DNA of 59,513 nucleotides, from positions 1 through 59,513 of the forward strand of contig CAJTPV010000019.1 of the NCBI GenBank assembly GCA_910578505.1, given 5' to 3'. The position numbers and the translations under genes were made by a program. Every line of letters begins with the position of its first letter. Positions within the stretch are counted from its first letter, which is position 1. The notes below the pieces were generated by a model. The model was not told where the DNA came from, did not search any database, and worked only from the letters and a program-made list of their open reading frames with translations. This document shows positions 1 through 7,900 of the stretch, piece after piece. The stretch is from an uncultured Oscillospiraceae bacterium. GTDB taxonomy: Bacteria; Bacillota; Clostridia; Oscillospirales; Oscillospiraceae.

Positions 1-1
1 G

Positions 2-175
2 AACTGTCAGGAGCAGTCCGGCAGGAACGATTTGTTTTTCGCGTTGCTGGCGGAGGCTGGTGTGCAGGTTGAACCCAATATTTCAACGGATAATATGATT
101 GGAATTTTCCCGGATTCTGGGGAAAACTTTCTGTTATTTGACAGAGTAAGCACGGAGATGAGAGCGACTGAATAA
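2..175 (+). CDS. C-terminal fragment of an unrecognised protein, cut by the window edge
   Basis: An open frame enters from the left edge and ends at a TAA at 173-175, giving 57 residues. The tail reads like a real soluble protein (mixed hydrophobic and acidic segments, ending STEMRATE), with no membrane segment or motif that I can name. The frame is open only in this phase. No family assigned; the start lies outside the window. Confidence 0.5.
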   Translation, partial: NCQEQSGRNDLFFALLAEAGVQVEPNISTDNMIGIFPDSGENFLLFDRVSTEMRATE

Positions 176-292
176 AGGGGATGGACAAAGAATGCCGGAT
201 GAGTACAAAATGATCGAGCGGCAGGGCGGAGACATGCTGCGGCACGGAGCTGTAACCAAACTCGAAAATCCGGGAATTCAGCACAGCGAAAT

Positions 293-328
293 CCCACAGA
301 AGGTTTTCAGCACGGGACCTTCTGCGGG
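293..328. other. Inverted repeat in the gap before ldh
   Basis: Arms 293-304 and 317-328 pair over 12 positions with one mismatch around a 12-nt loop. It is followed by a mildly T-rich stretch on the plus strand, so it could terminate the partial gene at 2-175, but there is no good U-tract. The rest of 176-413 shows no gene that I can support. Confidence 0.35.
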
Positions 329-413
329 ATTTCCTTCACTTTTAGAAAAAGTGCTTTTGGGGAATAGGGACTTTTTTACAGCCCCCTGCCGCATGGGCCT
401 TGTTGGTCCGCCG

Positions 414-1382
414 TTATCCCGCCGGGGCGGGCTCCGGCAGATGCAGGGACTGGACGACCTCCTCCAGCTGCCGGGCAGAGGCGTACAGCGCCTCTCCCTC
501 CTGGCGGCTGAGGCTGATCTCCAGAATTTCCTCCAGGCCCCGGCGGCCCACGATGGACGGGATGCTCAGGGCCAAATCCCTCAGCCCGTACTGCCCGTCC
601 AGCACCACGGACACCGGCAGCACGGCGTGCTCGTCCTTGACGATGCACTCCGCAATCCGCCCCACGGCCATGGCGATGCCGTAGTAGGTGGCGCCCTTGC
701 GCTGGATGATCTCATAGGCGCTGTCCCGCACCTGCCGGTACAGACGCTGGAAGTCCTCCGCGTCCAGGCACCGCCCCCGGACGCAGGCGAAGTCCTCCAA
801 ATCCAGACCGGACACGTTGGCCTCGCTCCATACCGCCAGCTCGCTGTCCCCGTGCTCGCCGATGATGAAGGCGTGCACGTTCCGGCTGTCCACGCCCAGC
901 TCCTCGCCCATCAGCTGCTTCAGCCGCCCGGTGTCCAGCACCGTGCCGGAGCCGATGACCCGCTCCCTGGGGTACCCGGAGATCTTCCAGGCCGCGTACG
1001 TCAGCACGTCCACCGGGTTGGATACCACCAGCAATATGCCGCCGAAGTCCCGCGCCGTGATCTCCCGGATAATGCCCTCCATGATCTTGATGTTCCGGCT
1101 GATGAGGTCCAGCCGGGTCTCGCCGGGCTTCTGGTTGGCTCCGGCGGTGATGACCACCAGGCCGCAGTCGGCGATATCGTCGTAGGTGCCCGCCGTGATC
1201 TCCATGGCCCGGCCATAGGGCAGGCCGTCGCTGAGGTCCATGGCCTCGCCCTCCGCCTTTTCCCGGTTCATGTCCAGCAGCACCATTTTGGAAAACAGCC
1301 CCTGCTGGAGAAAGCGGAACGCGATGGACGCGCCCACAAAGCCGCAGCCGATAATGGCCGCTTTTCTCGGATCAGTATTCAT
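414..1382 (-). CDS. ldh: L-lactate dehydrogenase
   Basis: Reduces pyruvate to L-lactate with NADH in the cytoplasm, regenerating NAD+ in fermentation. The 322-residue length fits the family. The Rossmann motif GCGFVG is at residues 12-17. The substrate loop ANQKPGETR places Gln84 where malate dehydrogenases have Arg, and the catalytic Arg90 follows. Arg153 and the active-site His177 (in GEHGDS) are present. A ribosome binding site AAAGGAG lies 10 nt before the ATG. The gene is divergent from the GH18 gene and stands alone. The malate dehydrogenase alternative is disfavoured by Gln84. Family assignment is secure; allosteric control by fructose-1,6-bisphosphate cannot be judged. Confidence 0.95.
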   Translation of the reverse strand: MNTDPRKAAIIGCGFVGASIAFRFLQQGLFSKMVLLDMNREKAEGEAMDLSDGLPYGRAMEITAGTYDDIADCGLVVITAGANQKPGETRLDLISRNIKIMEGIIREITARDFGGILLVVSNPVDVLTYAAWKISGYPRERVIGSGTVLDTGRLKQLMGEELGVDSRNVHAFIIGEHGDSELAVWSEANVSGLDLEDFACVRGRCLDAEDFQRLYRQVRDSAYEIIQRKGATYYGIAMAVGRIAECIVKDEHAVLPVSVVLDGQYGLRDLALSIPSIVGRRGLEEILEISLSRQEGEALYASARQLEEVVQSLHLPEPAPAG

Positions 1383-1505
1383 GCGTTAAAAACTCCTTTC
1401 CTGCATGTGCACCTTAGCTTCTCCCGATGGAGGCATTCCATGCGCCGCCGGGCCGCAATTGCGGCGGAGAAACGGCTTTTTCCAGAGATTACAAGAATTC
1501 CTTCC

Positions 1506-1534
1506 TTGCCAAAAGGGGGCGGGTCTGGTAAAAT
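1506..1534 (+). promoter_or_regulatory. Promoter of the GH18/SLH gene
   Basis: TTGCCA at 1506-1511 and TAAAAT at 1529-1534 are separated by 17 nt, ending 34 nt before the chosen start. Further upstream in the same gap is a GCCGC-AATT-GCGGC palindrome of unknown role. Confidence 0.5.
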
Positions 1535-1568
1535 GTGACCATGTGTTATGAAAGGAGACAATCAGTTT

Positions 1569-3227
1569 ATGAGACCATTTCGTCTGCTGGCGGCGCTGCT
1601 GTGCGCACTGCTGCTGTGCCCGCCGGCGTATGCCGCCTCCTCCGGTGGGGTGTCGGTGGGGTACTTTTACGGCACTGCCGCCGGGGCCCGCGGCTATACC
1701 GCCGGGGATGTCCCCGTCAAGGCGCTGACCCACATCCAGTACGCCTTTGGCCGCATCGACCCGGACACCTATCAGCTGACGCTGGCGGAGCCGGAGACCG
1801 ACGCGGAGCACCTGGCGGGGCTGCGCCGGCTGCGGCAGGAAAAACCGGAGTTGAAGATCATCCTCTCCGTGGGCGGCTGGAGCGACTCCAACTGCTTTTC
1901 CGATGTGGCGGCCACGCCGGAAAACCGGGAGACCTTCGCAAAGAGCTGCCTGAAGCTGCTTTTGGAGCAGGATCTCGACGGGATCGACATGGACTGGGAA
2001 TACCCGGTTTACGGCGGGCCCGCCGACATGGTCCACCGGCCGGAGGACAAGCAGAATTATACGCTCCTGCTGCGGGCCATACGGGAGCAGATGGACAAGC
2101 AGACGGCCCTGACAGGCCGGGTCTACGAGCTGAGCATCGCCGCCGGCGACAGCGACAGCTTCCTGGAGAAGATCGAGCCCAAGGCCCTGTCGGAGGTGAC
2201 GGACTACCTTTTCCTGATGGGCTATGACTACTGCGGCTCCTGGTCGGCGCGCACCGGGTTCAACGCGCCCCTGGACCGCCTGCGCGCCAGCGTGCAGGAC
2301 TACATCGCCGCCGGCGTGCCGGCGGACAAGCTGGTGCTGGGTATGCCCCTCTACGGACGCCGGTTCGAGGGGACGGACGAGGCCAGCGGCGGCCTGAACA
2401 GCGCCTTCAGCAAAACCGCCTCCATTACCTACGACGCCCTGGTGGAGCAGTACCTCAGCTCCCCCGCCTGCAAGCTGTACCGGGACGCCGCCGCGGCTGC
2501 GCCGTACCTCTTTGACAGCGGGACCTTCATCTCCTATGACGACCCCGCCTCCGCCGCCGCCAAGGCCGGCATGGCCCGTGAGCTGGGCCTGGCGGGGATC
2601 GGGTTCTGGGAGGTCAGCCAGAACCGGACCAGCACCGTGATCCAGACGGCCTGGGACGTCTTCAGCGGCAGCGGCGCGGGGGACTTCTCCGATCTGATCG
2701 CCGGCAGCTGGTATGAGGAGGCGGTGGCGCGGGCTGCGGCGGAGGGCTGGATGACCGGCCTGGCCCCCCGGGTCTTTGCCCCGGAGATGCCGGTGACCCG
2801 GGCCGGCTTTGCCGCCGCCCTCTATGAAATGGCGGGGGCGGACGCCGGGGGAGACGCCCGCTTCTCCGACGTGCCGGCGGACCACGCCGCCGCCGCGGCC
2901 ATCGCCTGGTGCGGGACCAACGGCATTGTCACCGGCTATGGGGACGGTGACTTCCGGCCCGACGCATCCATCAGCCGGGAGCAGATGGCCGCCATGCTGC
3001 TCCGCTTCCTCCAATACAGGGGGCTGGATGCCGCTCCGGGGGCCTCCCTGAGCCGGTTCCAGGACGCCGGACAGGTACATACCTACGCACAGGAGGCAAT
3101 GGCCTGGGCTGTGGGGGCGGAGCTCCTCCAGGGCCGGGAGGACGGCAAGCTGGTCCCAGGCGGGACAGCGTCCAGAGGGGAGACCGCCGTTATCCTGTCC
3201 CGGTTTGCGGATAACTGCCTCGCCTGA
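1569..3227 (+). CDS. Secreted GH18 glycosyl hydrolase with C-terminal SLH repeats
   Basis: The 552-residue product begins with a Sec signal peptide (MRPF plus a Leu/Ala-rich core, probable cleavage after AYA at about residue 23). A glycosyl hydrolase 18 barrel follows: SVGGW at 100-104 and the catalytic motif DGIDMDWE with Glu144 as proton donor. From about residue 375 there are S-layer-homology segments (for example FSDVPADH, then GIVTGYGDGDFRPDASISREQMA), which normally bind secondary cell-wall polymer. It therefore probably hydrolyses chitin-like or peptidoglycan-like beta-1,4-GlcNAc polymers at the cell surface; endo-beta-N-acetylglucosaminidase or spore-cortex-lytic (YaaH-like) activity is equally possible. 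The start at 1569 has AAAGGAGA 10 nt upstream; a start at 1548 would add seven residues ahead of the signal peptide. Confidence 0.88.
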   Translation: MRPFRLLAALLCALLLCPPAYAASSGGVSVGYFYGTAAGARGYTAGDVPVKALTHIQYAFGRIDPDTYQLTLAEPETDAEHLAGLRRLRQEKPELKIILSVGGWSDSNCFSDVAATPENRETFAKSCLKLLLEQDLDGIDMDWEYPVYGGPADMVHRPEDKQNYTLLLRAIREQMDKQTALTGRVYELSIAAGDSDSFLEKIEPKALSEVTDYLFLMGYDYCGSWSARTGFNAPLDRLRASVQDYIAAGVPADKLVLGMPLYGRRFEGTDEASGGLNSAFSKTASITYDALVEQYLSSPACKLYRDAAAAAPYLFDSGTFISYDDPASAAAKAGMARELGLAGIGFWEVSQNRTSTVIQTAWDVFSGSGAGDFSDLIAGSWYEEAVARAAAEGWMTGLAPRVFAPEMPVTRAGFAAALYEMAGADAGGDARFSDVPADHAAAAAIAWCGTNGIVTGYGDGDFRPDASISREQMAAMLLRFLQYRGLDAAPGASLSRFQDAGQVHTYAQEAMAWAVGAELLQGREDGKLVPGGTASRGETAVILSRFADNCLA

Positions 3228-3233
3228 GACATA

Positions 3234-3278
3234 AAAACTCCCGCGCCGCCGTTTGCTCACGGTTGGCGCGGGAGTTTT
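3234..3278. terminator. Bidirectional terminator between the GH18 gene and rlmH
   Basis: Perfect 14-bp arms (3234-3247 and 3265-3278) with a GC-rich core flanked by A4 and T4 serve both converging genes. The right arm abuts the rlmH stop codon. Confidence 0.9.
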
Positions 3279-3761
3279 CTATTTGTGGTATTTTCCGCCC
3301 TCCAGAATCTGGAATCCACGGTAGATCTGCTCCAGCAGCATCACACGGGCCAGATGGTGGGGGAAGGTCATGGGGGACATGCTCAGCTGCACCCAGGCCC
3401 CGCTCTTCACAGACGGATGGAGCCCGTAGGAGCCGCCGATGACAAACACCAGGCACTTCTCCCCCCGCTGCTGCCAGCTCCCCAGCAGCCGGGCCACCTC
3501 CTCACTGGAGTGCAGGCGGCCCTCAATGCACAGGGCGACTACGCTGGCCGACGGCGGGATTTTCCCCCGGATGGCCTCCGCCTCCCTGGACAGGGCCCTC
3601 TCGATCTCCGCCGGGGCGGGGGCGTCGGGCAGGCGCTGCTCCGGCAGCTCAATCAGCTCCAATTTGCAATAACGGCCCAGCCGCTTGACGTACTCCGCCG
3701 CGGCCTGGGCATAAAATTTCTCCTTCAGTTTTCCCACGCAGATCACAGTGACTCGCAGCAT
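3279..3761 (-). CDS. rlmH: 23S rRNA pseudouridine-1915 N3-methyltransferase
   Basis: RlmH (SPOUT family) methylates N3 of pseudouridine 1915 in helix 69 of 23S rRNA on the assembled ribosome, using S-adenosylmethionine. The 160-residue length is standard. The N-terminus (MLRVTVICVGKLKEKFY) and the closing signature LLEQIYRGFQI...YHK are diagnostic; the glycine-rich FVIGGSYGL segment of the cofactor-binding trefoil knot is present. Its 5' end overlaps the upstream hydrolase gene by 19 nt, so the two are probably translationally coupled. The pairing of a WalJ-type hydrolase with rlmH is a familiar Firmicutes arrangement. Confidence 0.95.
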   Translation of the reverse strand: MLRVTVICVGKLKEKFYAQAAAEYVKRLGRYCKLELIELPEQRLPDAPAPAEIERALSREAEAIRGKIPPSASVVALCIEGRLHSSEEVARLLGSWQQRGEKCLVFVIGGSYGLHPSVKSGAWVQLSMSPMTFPHHLARVMLLEQIYRGFQILEGGKYHK

Positions 3762-4546
3762 ACCCCACGCTCCAGACAGTATGGCCGGCTCATCCCGCTG
3801 CGGGGCGCGGCGGCCACCGGGCCGGTCCAGCCGATACCGGCCAGGGCCTGTCCCACGGTCTCCAGCGCCAGGCGCGGCGTATTATTCTCCTCGCTCAAAT
3901 GGGCCAGCAGCACCTGCCTGGTGCCGGCCTCCACGCTGGCCGCGGCGAACCGGGCGGCGTCTGCGTTGTTCAGGTGGCCCTCCGGCCCCTGAATCCGGGC
4001 CTTCAGATAGTAGGGGTACCGCCCGCTCCAGAGCATGTCCTCGTCGTGGTTGCTCTCCAGCACCAGCAGCTCCGCTCCCAGCAGCCGCTGCCCGGTCTCC
4101 TCCGGTATGTACCCCGTGTCGGTGAGAAACCCCACGCGGCCATCGCCGGTGGTGATGTGGCAGGCGCAGCTCTCCCCGGCATCGTGGCTGGTGGGGAGCA
4201 GCTCCACCTCCATATCCGCCCAGCGGAGGGTCTCGTGGAGCCGTGCGGGGCGCAGCAAAGCATCCACCCCCGCCGTCCGGTAAGACAGCTGGCGCGCGGT
4301 GCCTGGCGTGCAGATGATGGGGGTGGCGTATTTTTTGACATAGGTAGCCAGGCCCTTGATGTGGTCGCTGTGCTCGTGGGTGATGAGCACGGCGGTCAGG
4401 TCCTCCGGCGTCAGGGACAGAGCGCCCAGAGCCTGGCAGATACGGCGGCAGGAGATGCCCATATCGATCAGCACGCGGGTCTCCCCGCTGACGGCCAGGG
4501 CGGCGTTGCCGGCGGAGCCGCTGGCGAAGGTGCGGAAGGTGGTCAT
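3743..4546 (-). CDS. walJ: Metallo-beta-lactamase-fold hydrolase, YycJ/WalJ type
   Basis: A 267-residue metallo-beta-lactamase-fold protein. The metal-binding motif THEHSDH is preceded by the usual ASGSAGN and VLIDMGIS segments, with a later SHDAGESCACHI. This matches the YycJ/WalJ family of Firmicutes, which has been linked to coordination of cell division with DNA replication; probable nuclease or esterase chemistry is family inference. The gene lies between murA and rlmH on the minus strand, 12 nt after murA. The ribosome binding site is poor (AGGCGG), which fits coupling to murA translation. No signal peptide, so cytoplasmic. Confidence 0.85.
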   Translation of the reverse strand: MTTFRTFASGSAGNAALAVSGETRVLIDMGISCRRICQALGALSLTPEDLTAVLITHEHSDHIKGLATYVKKYATPIICTPGTARQLSYRTAGVDALLRPARLHETLRWADMEVELLPTSHDAGESCACHITTGDGRVGFLTDTGYIPEETGQRLLGAELLVLESNHDEDMLWSGRYPYYLKARIQGPEGHLNNADAARFAAASVEAGTRQVLLAHLSEENNTPRLALETVGQALAGIGWTGPVAAAPRSGMSRPYCLERGVCCESL

Positions 4547-4558
4547 GGGCGCGCCGCC

Positions 4559-5857
4559 TCAGGACGCGGAGCTGACGGTGAGCTCCTCCTCCGGGCACTC
4601 AATGGCCCGGATACTGCCGCCGATGCCCCGGATCTTGCCGATGACGTCCTCATACCCCCGCTCAATATACTGCACGTTGGAAATCTCGCTGATGCCCTGG
4701 GCGGCCAGAGCCGTAATCAGCATGGCCGCGCCGGCCCGCAGGTCGCAGGCCTCCAGCTGCGCCCCGGTCAGGCGCTCCACACCCTCGATAATGGCCAGGT
4801 TCCCGTTGACCTGGATCTGCGCGCCCATGCGCTTGAACTCGTCCGTATACCGGAAGCGGCTGTTCCACACGCTGTCCGTGATGACGCTGGTGCCCTGGGC
4901 CAGGCACAGGGCCGCCGCGATCTGGGGCTGCATGTCCGTGGGGAAGCCGGGGTAGGGCATGGTCTTGATATTGGTGCGCACCAGGGGGCCGATGCGGCTG
5001 ACAGAGAGGCTGTCGTCCACTTCCTCGATCTCCACGCCCATCTCCGCCAGCTTCGCGCTGATGCAGTCCATGTGCTTGGGAATGATGTTGCAGATTTTGA
5101 TGGACCCGCCGCAGGCCGCTACGGCGGCCATATACGTGCCCGCCTCGATCTGGTCCGGTATGATGGAATAGGTGCCGCCGGAGAGCCGCTCCACGCCCCG
5201 GACCTTGATGACGTCCGTGCCGGCTCCCATGATGTTCGCGCCCATGGAGTTCAAAAAGTTGGCCACGTCCACGATATGGGGCTCCTTGGCCGCGTTCTCA
5301 ATGACGGTCATGCCCTCCGCCATGGCGGCGGCCAGCATAATGTTGATGGTAGCGCCTACGGACACCTTGTCCAGGAAAATGTTGGCCCCCTTCACCCGGC
5401 CGCCGGCGGCCTCCGCCATGACAAAGCCGCTCTGGGTGTCCACCTGCACGCCCAGGGCCCGGAAGCCCTTCAGGTGCTGGTCGATGGGGCGGGTGCCGCC
5501 GAAGTCGCAGCCTCCGGGCAGCGCCACGTCCGCCCCGCCGAAGCGGCCCAGCAGCGCGCCCAGCATGTAGTAGGAGGCGCGGCAGCGGCGGGCGCTCTCA
5601 TAGGGGACCCGACCGTTGCGCAGGCGGGAACAGTCGATTTCCACGGTGTGGGGGTTGACAAAGCGCACCTTTGCGCCTAGATCCTGGAGGATGTTCAGCA
5701 GCAGGGTAACGTCGCTGATTTGGGGGATATTTTCAATGCGGCAGGGGCCGCTGACCATGAGCGCTGCGGGAATAATGGCAACTGCGGCATTTTTTGCGCC
5801 GCTGATATGGATCTCTCCAAACAAAGGACGACCGCCCTCGACAATATACTTGGTCAA
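4559..5857 (-). CDS. murA: UDP-N-acetylglucosamine 1-carboxyvinyltransferase
   Basis: First committed step of peptidoglycan synthesis: enolpyruvyl transfer from phosphoenolpyruvate to UDP-GlcNAc in the cytoplasm. I place the start at a TTG (5857), because AAAGAGGTG lies just upstream and the family begins at (M)TKYIVEGG; upstream in-frame codons up to 5923 look unrelated. This gives 432 residues, normal for the family. Catalytic Cys117 sits in LPGGCDFGGTRP, so the fosfomycin-sensitive form of the active site is retained. The GAKNAA motif near residue 20 binds substrate. It heads a probable murA-walJ-rlmH operon. Confidence 0.95.
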   Translation of the reverse strand: MTKYIVEGGRPLFGEIHISGAKNAAVAIIPAALMVSGPCRIENIPQISDVTLLLNILQDLGAKVRFVNPHTVEIDCSRLRNGRVPYESARRCRASYYMLGALLGRFGGADVALPGGCDFGGTRPIDQHLKGFRALGVQVDTQSGFVMAEAAGGRVKGANIFLDKVSVGATINIMLAAAMAEGMTVIENAAKEPHIVDVANFLNSMGANIMGAGTDVIKVRGVERLSGGTYSIIPDQIEAGTYMAAVAACGGSIKICNIIPKHMDCISAKLAEMGVEIEEVDDSLSVSRIGPLVRTNIKTMPYPGFPTDMQPQIAAALCLAQGTSVITDSVWNSRFRYTDEFKRMGAQIQVNGNLAIIEGVERLTGAQLEACDLRAGAAMLITALAAQGISEISNVQYIERGYEDVIGKIRGIGGSIRAIECPEEELTVSSAS

Positions 5858-5969
5858 AGAATTGCACCTCTTTGTTAATATATAAGCCTGTAAGTACAGT
5901 TTACCCAGGCCGGAACACTTCATACCGAAAAGCTGCGGTAATCAGTAGGCATAATCACAGATAGTAAGT

Positions 5970-5997
5970 AGTATAGCAGGTTTTGGCATAATTGCAA
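5970..5997 (-). promoter_or_regulatory. Probable murA promoter
   Basis: On the minus strand, TTGCAA (5992-5997) and TATACT (5970-5975) are 16 nt apart with an upstream TGC extended -10. The leader to the TTG start is about 110 nt. Confidence 0.5.
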
Positions 5998-6015
5998 TGG
6001 GTAATTCATAAATTT

Positions 6016-6111
6016 TTAATATTTGGCCGGGGCAAATTTTTGAGACATCTGTACAGGCGGTGTTAACATCCCAATATCGCCGGCCTCCCATTCGAGATCA
6101 GAAATCGCCAT
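6016..6111 (-). CDS. Possible 31-residue small protein
   Basis: An ATG with AAAGGAG 9 nt upstream opens a 31-codon frame ending in TAA. The peptide starts MAISDLEWEAGDIG and ends KFAPAKY; it is acidic at the N-terminus, without a membrane segment or cysteines. I do not recognise it. It sits between murA and the toxin-antitoxin pair, downstream of the toxin terminator. The strong ribosome binding site argues for translation; it could also be the surviving 5' end of a deleted gene. Too short to assign a function. Confidence 0.4.
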   Translation of the reverse strand: MAISDLEWEAGDIGMLTPPVQMSQKFAPAKY

Positions 6112-6167
6112 TTCTCTATTCTCCTTTATTCCAATTCATTTTTATGCTGATAAAAGCTAAGTTTCAT

Positions 6168-6214
6168 ATCATTATTAAAGCTGTTGGCGTTTAGCCAACA
6201 GCTTTAATAATGAT
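6168..6214 (-). terminator. Long perfect hairpin at the end of the toxin gene
   Basis: Arms 6168-6188 and 6194-6214 pair perfectly over 21 bp with a 5-nt loop: a GC core (CTGTTGGC) flanked by AT-rich ends. The toxin stop codon lies inside the right arm. Probably a terminator, possibly working in both directions because of the AT-rich base. Confidence 0.7.
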
Positions 6215-6458
6215 CTTTACATGATGCAATTTCCAGCATATCGCCTACAATTCGGTATACTAGCCTGTGTTCCTCATTGATGCGGCGACTCCAAAACCCG
6301 CTCAAATCTCCACGTAGTGGTTCCGGCTTCCCAATCCCATCAAATGGAGCTCTCTCAACATCTCGTATTAGTGCATTCAACCGTTTCAAAATCTATTTGT
6401 CATGGGCCTGCCAGTAAAGATAATCTTCCCACGCTTTGTCATCCCATATCTTCTTCAC
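6204..6458 (-). pseudogene. yoeB: YoeB/Txe-family mRNA interferase with in-frame amber codon
   Basis: Read from a GTG at 6458 that overlaps the antitoxin stop (GTGA), the frame encodes 84 codons closely resembling YoeB, a ribosome-dependent mRNA endonuclease. The family catalytic residues Glu46, Arg65 and His83 are all present, as is FWSRRINEEHRLVY. Codon 22, in the stretch HDK-stop-ILKRLN, is TAG (6393-6395). Without suppression only a 21-residue peptide is made; a TTG at 6389 could start an N-terminally clipped 61-residue protein but has no good ribosome binding site. The rest of the gene is intact, which suggests recent inactivation, a sequencing error, or readthrough. Confidence 0.8.
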
Positions 6459-6715
6459 TCGTCTACCTCGATCAGCTCATGCTCAGTACCGAGTCCAGCG
6501 TCCAGTCTTGCAACCGCTTCATGAAGGCGAGCTTGGTTGGCTTCCGAGTAGAATGGATCGACAGATACTTTGAACGGCAGCCCATGTTCCCTAACAGCCT
6601 TTTTGAAAAAAACAGTGACTGCGGTGGTTAAATTCATCCCCAACTCTTGGCATAGGCTCTCCATGCTTCGTTTCAGATCCTCATCCATACGAATATTGAT
6701 GTTTGTGCGTGCCAT
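6455..6715 (-). CDS. RelB/DinJ-family antitoxin
   Basis: An 86-residue protein starting MARTNINIRMDEDLKRSME: a ribbon-helix-helix DNA-binding N-terminus typical of RelB/DinJ antitoxins. The C-terminal part (from about residue 50) would wrap around the partner toxin. It overlaps the YoeB-like gene by 4 nt, the standard coupling for such modules. RelB-like antitoxins usually repress their own promoter, here at 6739-6767. With the toxin apparently interrupted, this may now be an orphan antitoxin. Which RelB subfamily it belongs to cannot be decided from the sequence alone. Confidence 0.85.
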   Translation of the reverse strand: MARTNINIRMDEDLKRSMESLCQELGMNLTTAVTVFFKKAVREHGLPFKVSVDPFYSEANQARLHEAVARLDAGLGTEHELIEVDE

Positions 6716-6738
6716 AAATCTTCGCTCCTTTCTGACTC

Positions 6739-6767
6739 ATTATAGCACAGTGCAATTACAACGTCAA
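6739..6767 (-). promoter_or_regulatory. Promoter of the antitoxin-toxin pair
   Basis: Minus-strand TTGACG (6762-6767) and a perfect TATAAT (6739-6744) are 17 nt apart, about 25 nt before the antitoxin ATG, so the leader is very short. An autoregulatory site is likely nearby. Confidence 0.65.
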
Positions 6768-6845
6768 TATAATGTGTGCATAGATTGCCTGAATTACAAG
6801 ATGCACAAAAAAGGGAGGACATCACAGCCGAAGTGATGCATACTG

Positions 6846-6950
6846 TTAATGCCAACCAACAGTAAAATCACAAACAGGAGTGATGTTCACCAATTTTGTC
6901 AAAAACTTCATCTGGGAGCCTCAATGCAAAGATACGCTTGTTTGTAGCCA
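6846..6950 (-). CDS. Small ribbon-helix-helix-like protein or fragment
   Basis: A 34-codon frame from ATG 6950, with GGGAG 6 nt upstream and only 15 nt after the XRE gene stop. It begins MATNKRIFALRLPDEVLTKL, which looks like the first strand and helix of Arc-type ribbon-helix-helix proteins, then ends early (GWH). Full family members run well beyond this, so it is probably a truncated remnant co-transcribed with the regulator. The region 6768-6845 holds no other gene that I can support. Confidence 0.4.
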
Positions 6951-6965
6951 TATCATACTCCATTG

Positions 6966-7283
6966 TCAGCAATCCATTAAAATGTGCTTGAATAATTCCA
7001 GAAAAAGACATTGTTGTGTCTCTGATAAGGCCGACCAATTATCAAGCAATTCTCTTTGCCGGGGTGTGAGACTGACAAGATCATCATCTTCCGCAAAGAA
7101 CTGTGACAAGGTGATACCGAACCCTTTACAGACTTTATCAAGCGTTTGTATTGTCGGAGTTTGATTTTTGCGATACCAAGTAGATATGGTTGATTGAGAT
7201 AATCCTGATCGTTTTGCCAAATCATATTCGGACCAGTTGCGTTTGGTACGCAGTCTTGTAATTTCTTCAAGTACATTCTTCAC
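6966..7283 (-). CDS. XRE-family helix-turn-helix regulator
   Basis: A 105-residue DNA-binding protein. The helix-turn-helix lies near residues 8-60: LAKRSGLSQSTISTWYRKNQ is the recognition region, and FGITLSQFF closes the domain as in phage-type Cro/C1 repressors. I choose the GTG at 7283 because GGAGG is 7 nt upstream; the longer frame to 7328 adds unrelated residues. It is divergent from the SLOG-family gene and shares its promoter gap, so it may regulate that gene and itself. C-terminal half is helical without a recognised effector domain. Confidence 0.85.
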   Translation of the reverse strand: MKNVLEEITRLRTKRNWSEYDLAKRSGLSQSTISTWYRKNQTPTIQTLDKVCKGFGITLSQFFAEDDDLVSLTPRQRELLDNWSALSETQQCLFLELFKHILMDC

Positions 7284-7335
7284 ACTGCAACCTCCGCATA
7301 GTACGATATTACGTTTATTATACTTCACAAAAAAC

Positions 7336-7364
7336 TTGAATATTAGTTGGTTAAGTAGTATAAT
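7336..7364 (+). promoter_or_regulatory. Promoter of the SLOG-family gene
   Basis: TTGAAT (7336-7341) and a perfect TATAAT (7359-7364) with 17-nt spacing. The AT-rich gap 7284-7409 lies between the divergent XRE gene and this gene, and is a natural place for the repressor operator. Confidence 0.6.
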
Positions 7365-7409
7365 TTATTCGTTATATCAAAGTATACAATTGAGAAGGAG
7401 GTGTTTGGA

Positions 7410-7871
7410 ATGATAGTCACATTTTGCGGACACAGCCAGACCAGCAATCAAGATAATGTTGCTGGGTGGCTGGACATAATACTGCCAGCTTTGATTGAGG
7501 GTGGCGCAAACACGTTCTATCTTGGAGGCTACGGCGACTTCGACCGGCTTGCAGCCGCAGCTGTCAGGCGGCAAAAAGCTGTTTATCCCCACATTGAATC
7601 TATTCTGGTTCTGCCATATCTGAATAGAAAATTTGATGTCTCGGCCTACGACAGCACTACCTACCCGCCACTGGAAAATGTCCCGCCCCGCTACGCGATC
7701 ACCAAGCGAAATCAATGGATGGTCTGCGAGAGCGATGTTGTGATCTCCGGTGTTACTCATAGCTGGGGCGGCGCGGCAAAAACTTTAGACTGTGCCGGAC
7801 GCAGGGGAAAAGTCATTTTTCAGTTTCCAACCACTTTATCCCTGCACAAACAGTCCTGCGTCCATGCTTAG
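7410..7871 (+). CDS. SLOG-family (DUF1273/YpsA-like) protein
   Basis: A 153-residue protein resembling the SLOG superfamily of Rossmann-like folds: an N-terminal strand MIVTFCGHS, the glycine motif YLGGYGDFDRLAA, then LVLPYL, the YPPLE/RYAI...RN.WMV block, and a C-terminal SWGGAAKTLDCAGRRGKVI. SLOG proteins bind nucleotides or nucleotide-derived ligands; this short type is common in Firmicutes mobile and accessory regions, but its role is not established. The ATG at 7410 has GGAGG 8 nt upstream. It is followed by a small unknown gene and controlled from the promoter shared with the XRE regulator. Confidence 0.75.
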   Translation: MIVTFCGHSQTSNQDNVAGWLDIILPALIEGGANTFYLGGYGDFDRLAAAAVRRQKAVYPHIESILVLPYLNRKFDVSAYDSTTYPPLENVPPRYAITKRNQWMVCESDVVISGVTHSWGGAAKTLDCAGRRGKVIFQFPTTLSLHKQSCVHA

Positions 7872-7900
7872 ATCAAATCAAATTGTAGGAGGGAATTATC

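Noticed and set aside
414..1382. Malate dehydrogenase as alternative for the NAD-dependent dehydrogenase
   Set aside because: Gln84 in the substrate loop is the lactate-type residue; malate dehydrogenases have Arg there.
5858..5923. 22-codon N-terminal extension of MurA
   Set aside because: MurA proteins start at (M)TKYIVEGG; the TTG at 5857 has a proper ribosome binding site and the extension does not resemble the family.
6204..6389. A separate 61-residue protein from the TTG at 6389
   Set aside because: It is the remainder of the YoeB frame after the amber codon and has no ribosome binding site of its own.
6673..6855. 60-codon minus-strand ORF upstream of the antitoxin
   Set aside because: It runs through the antitoxin promoter, and has a poor start and an unnatural composition; the promoter explains the region better.
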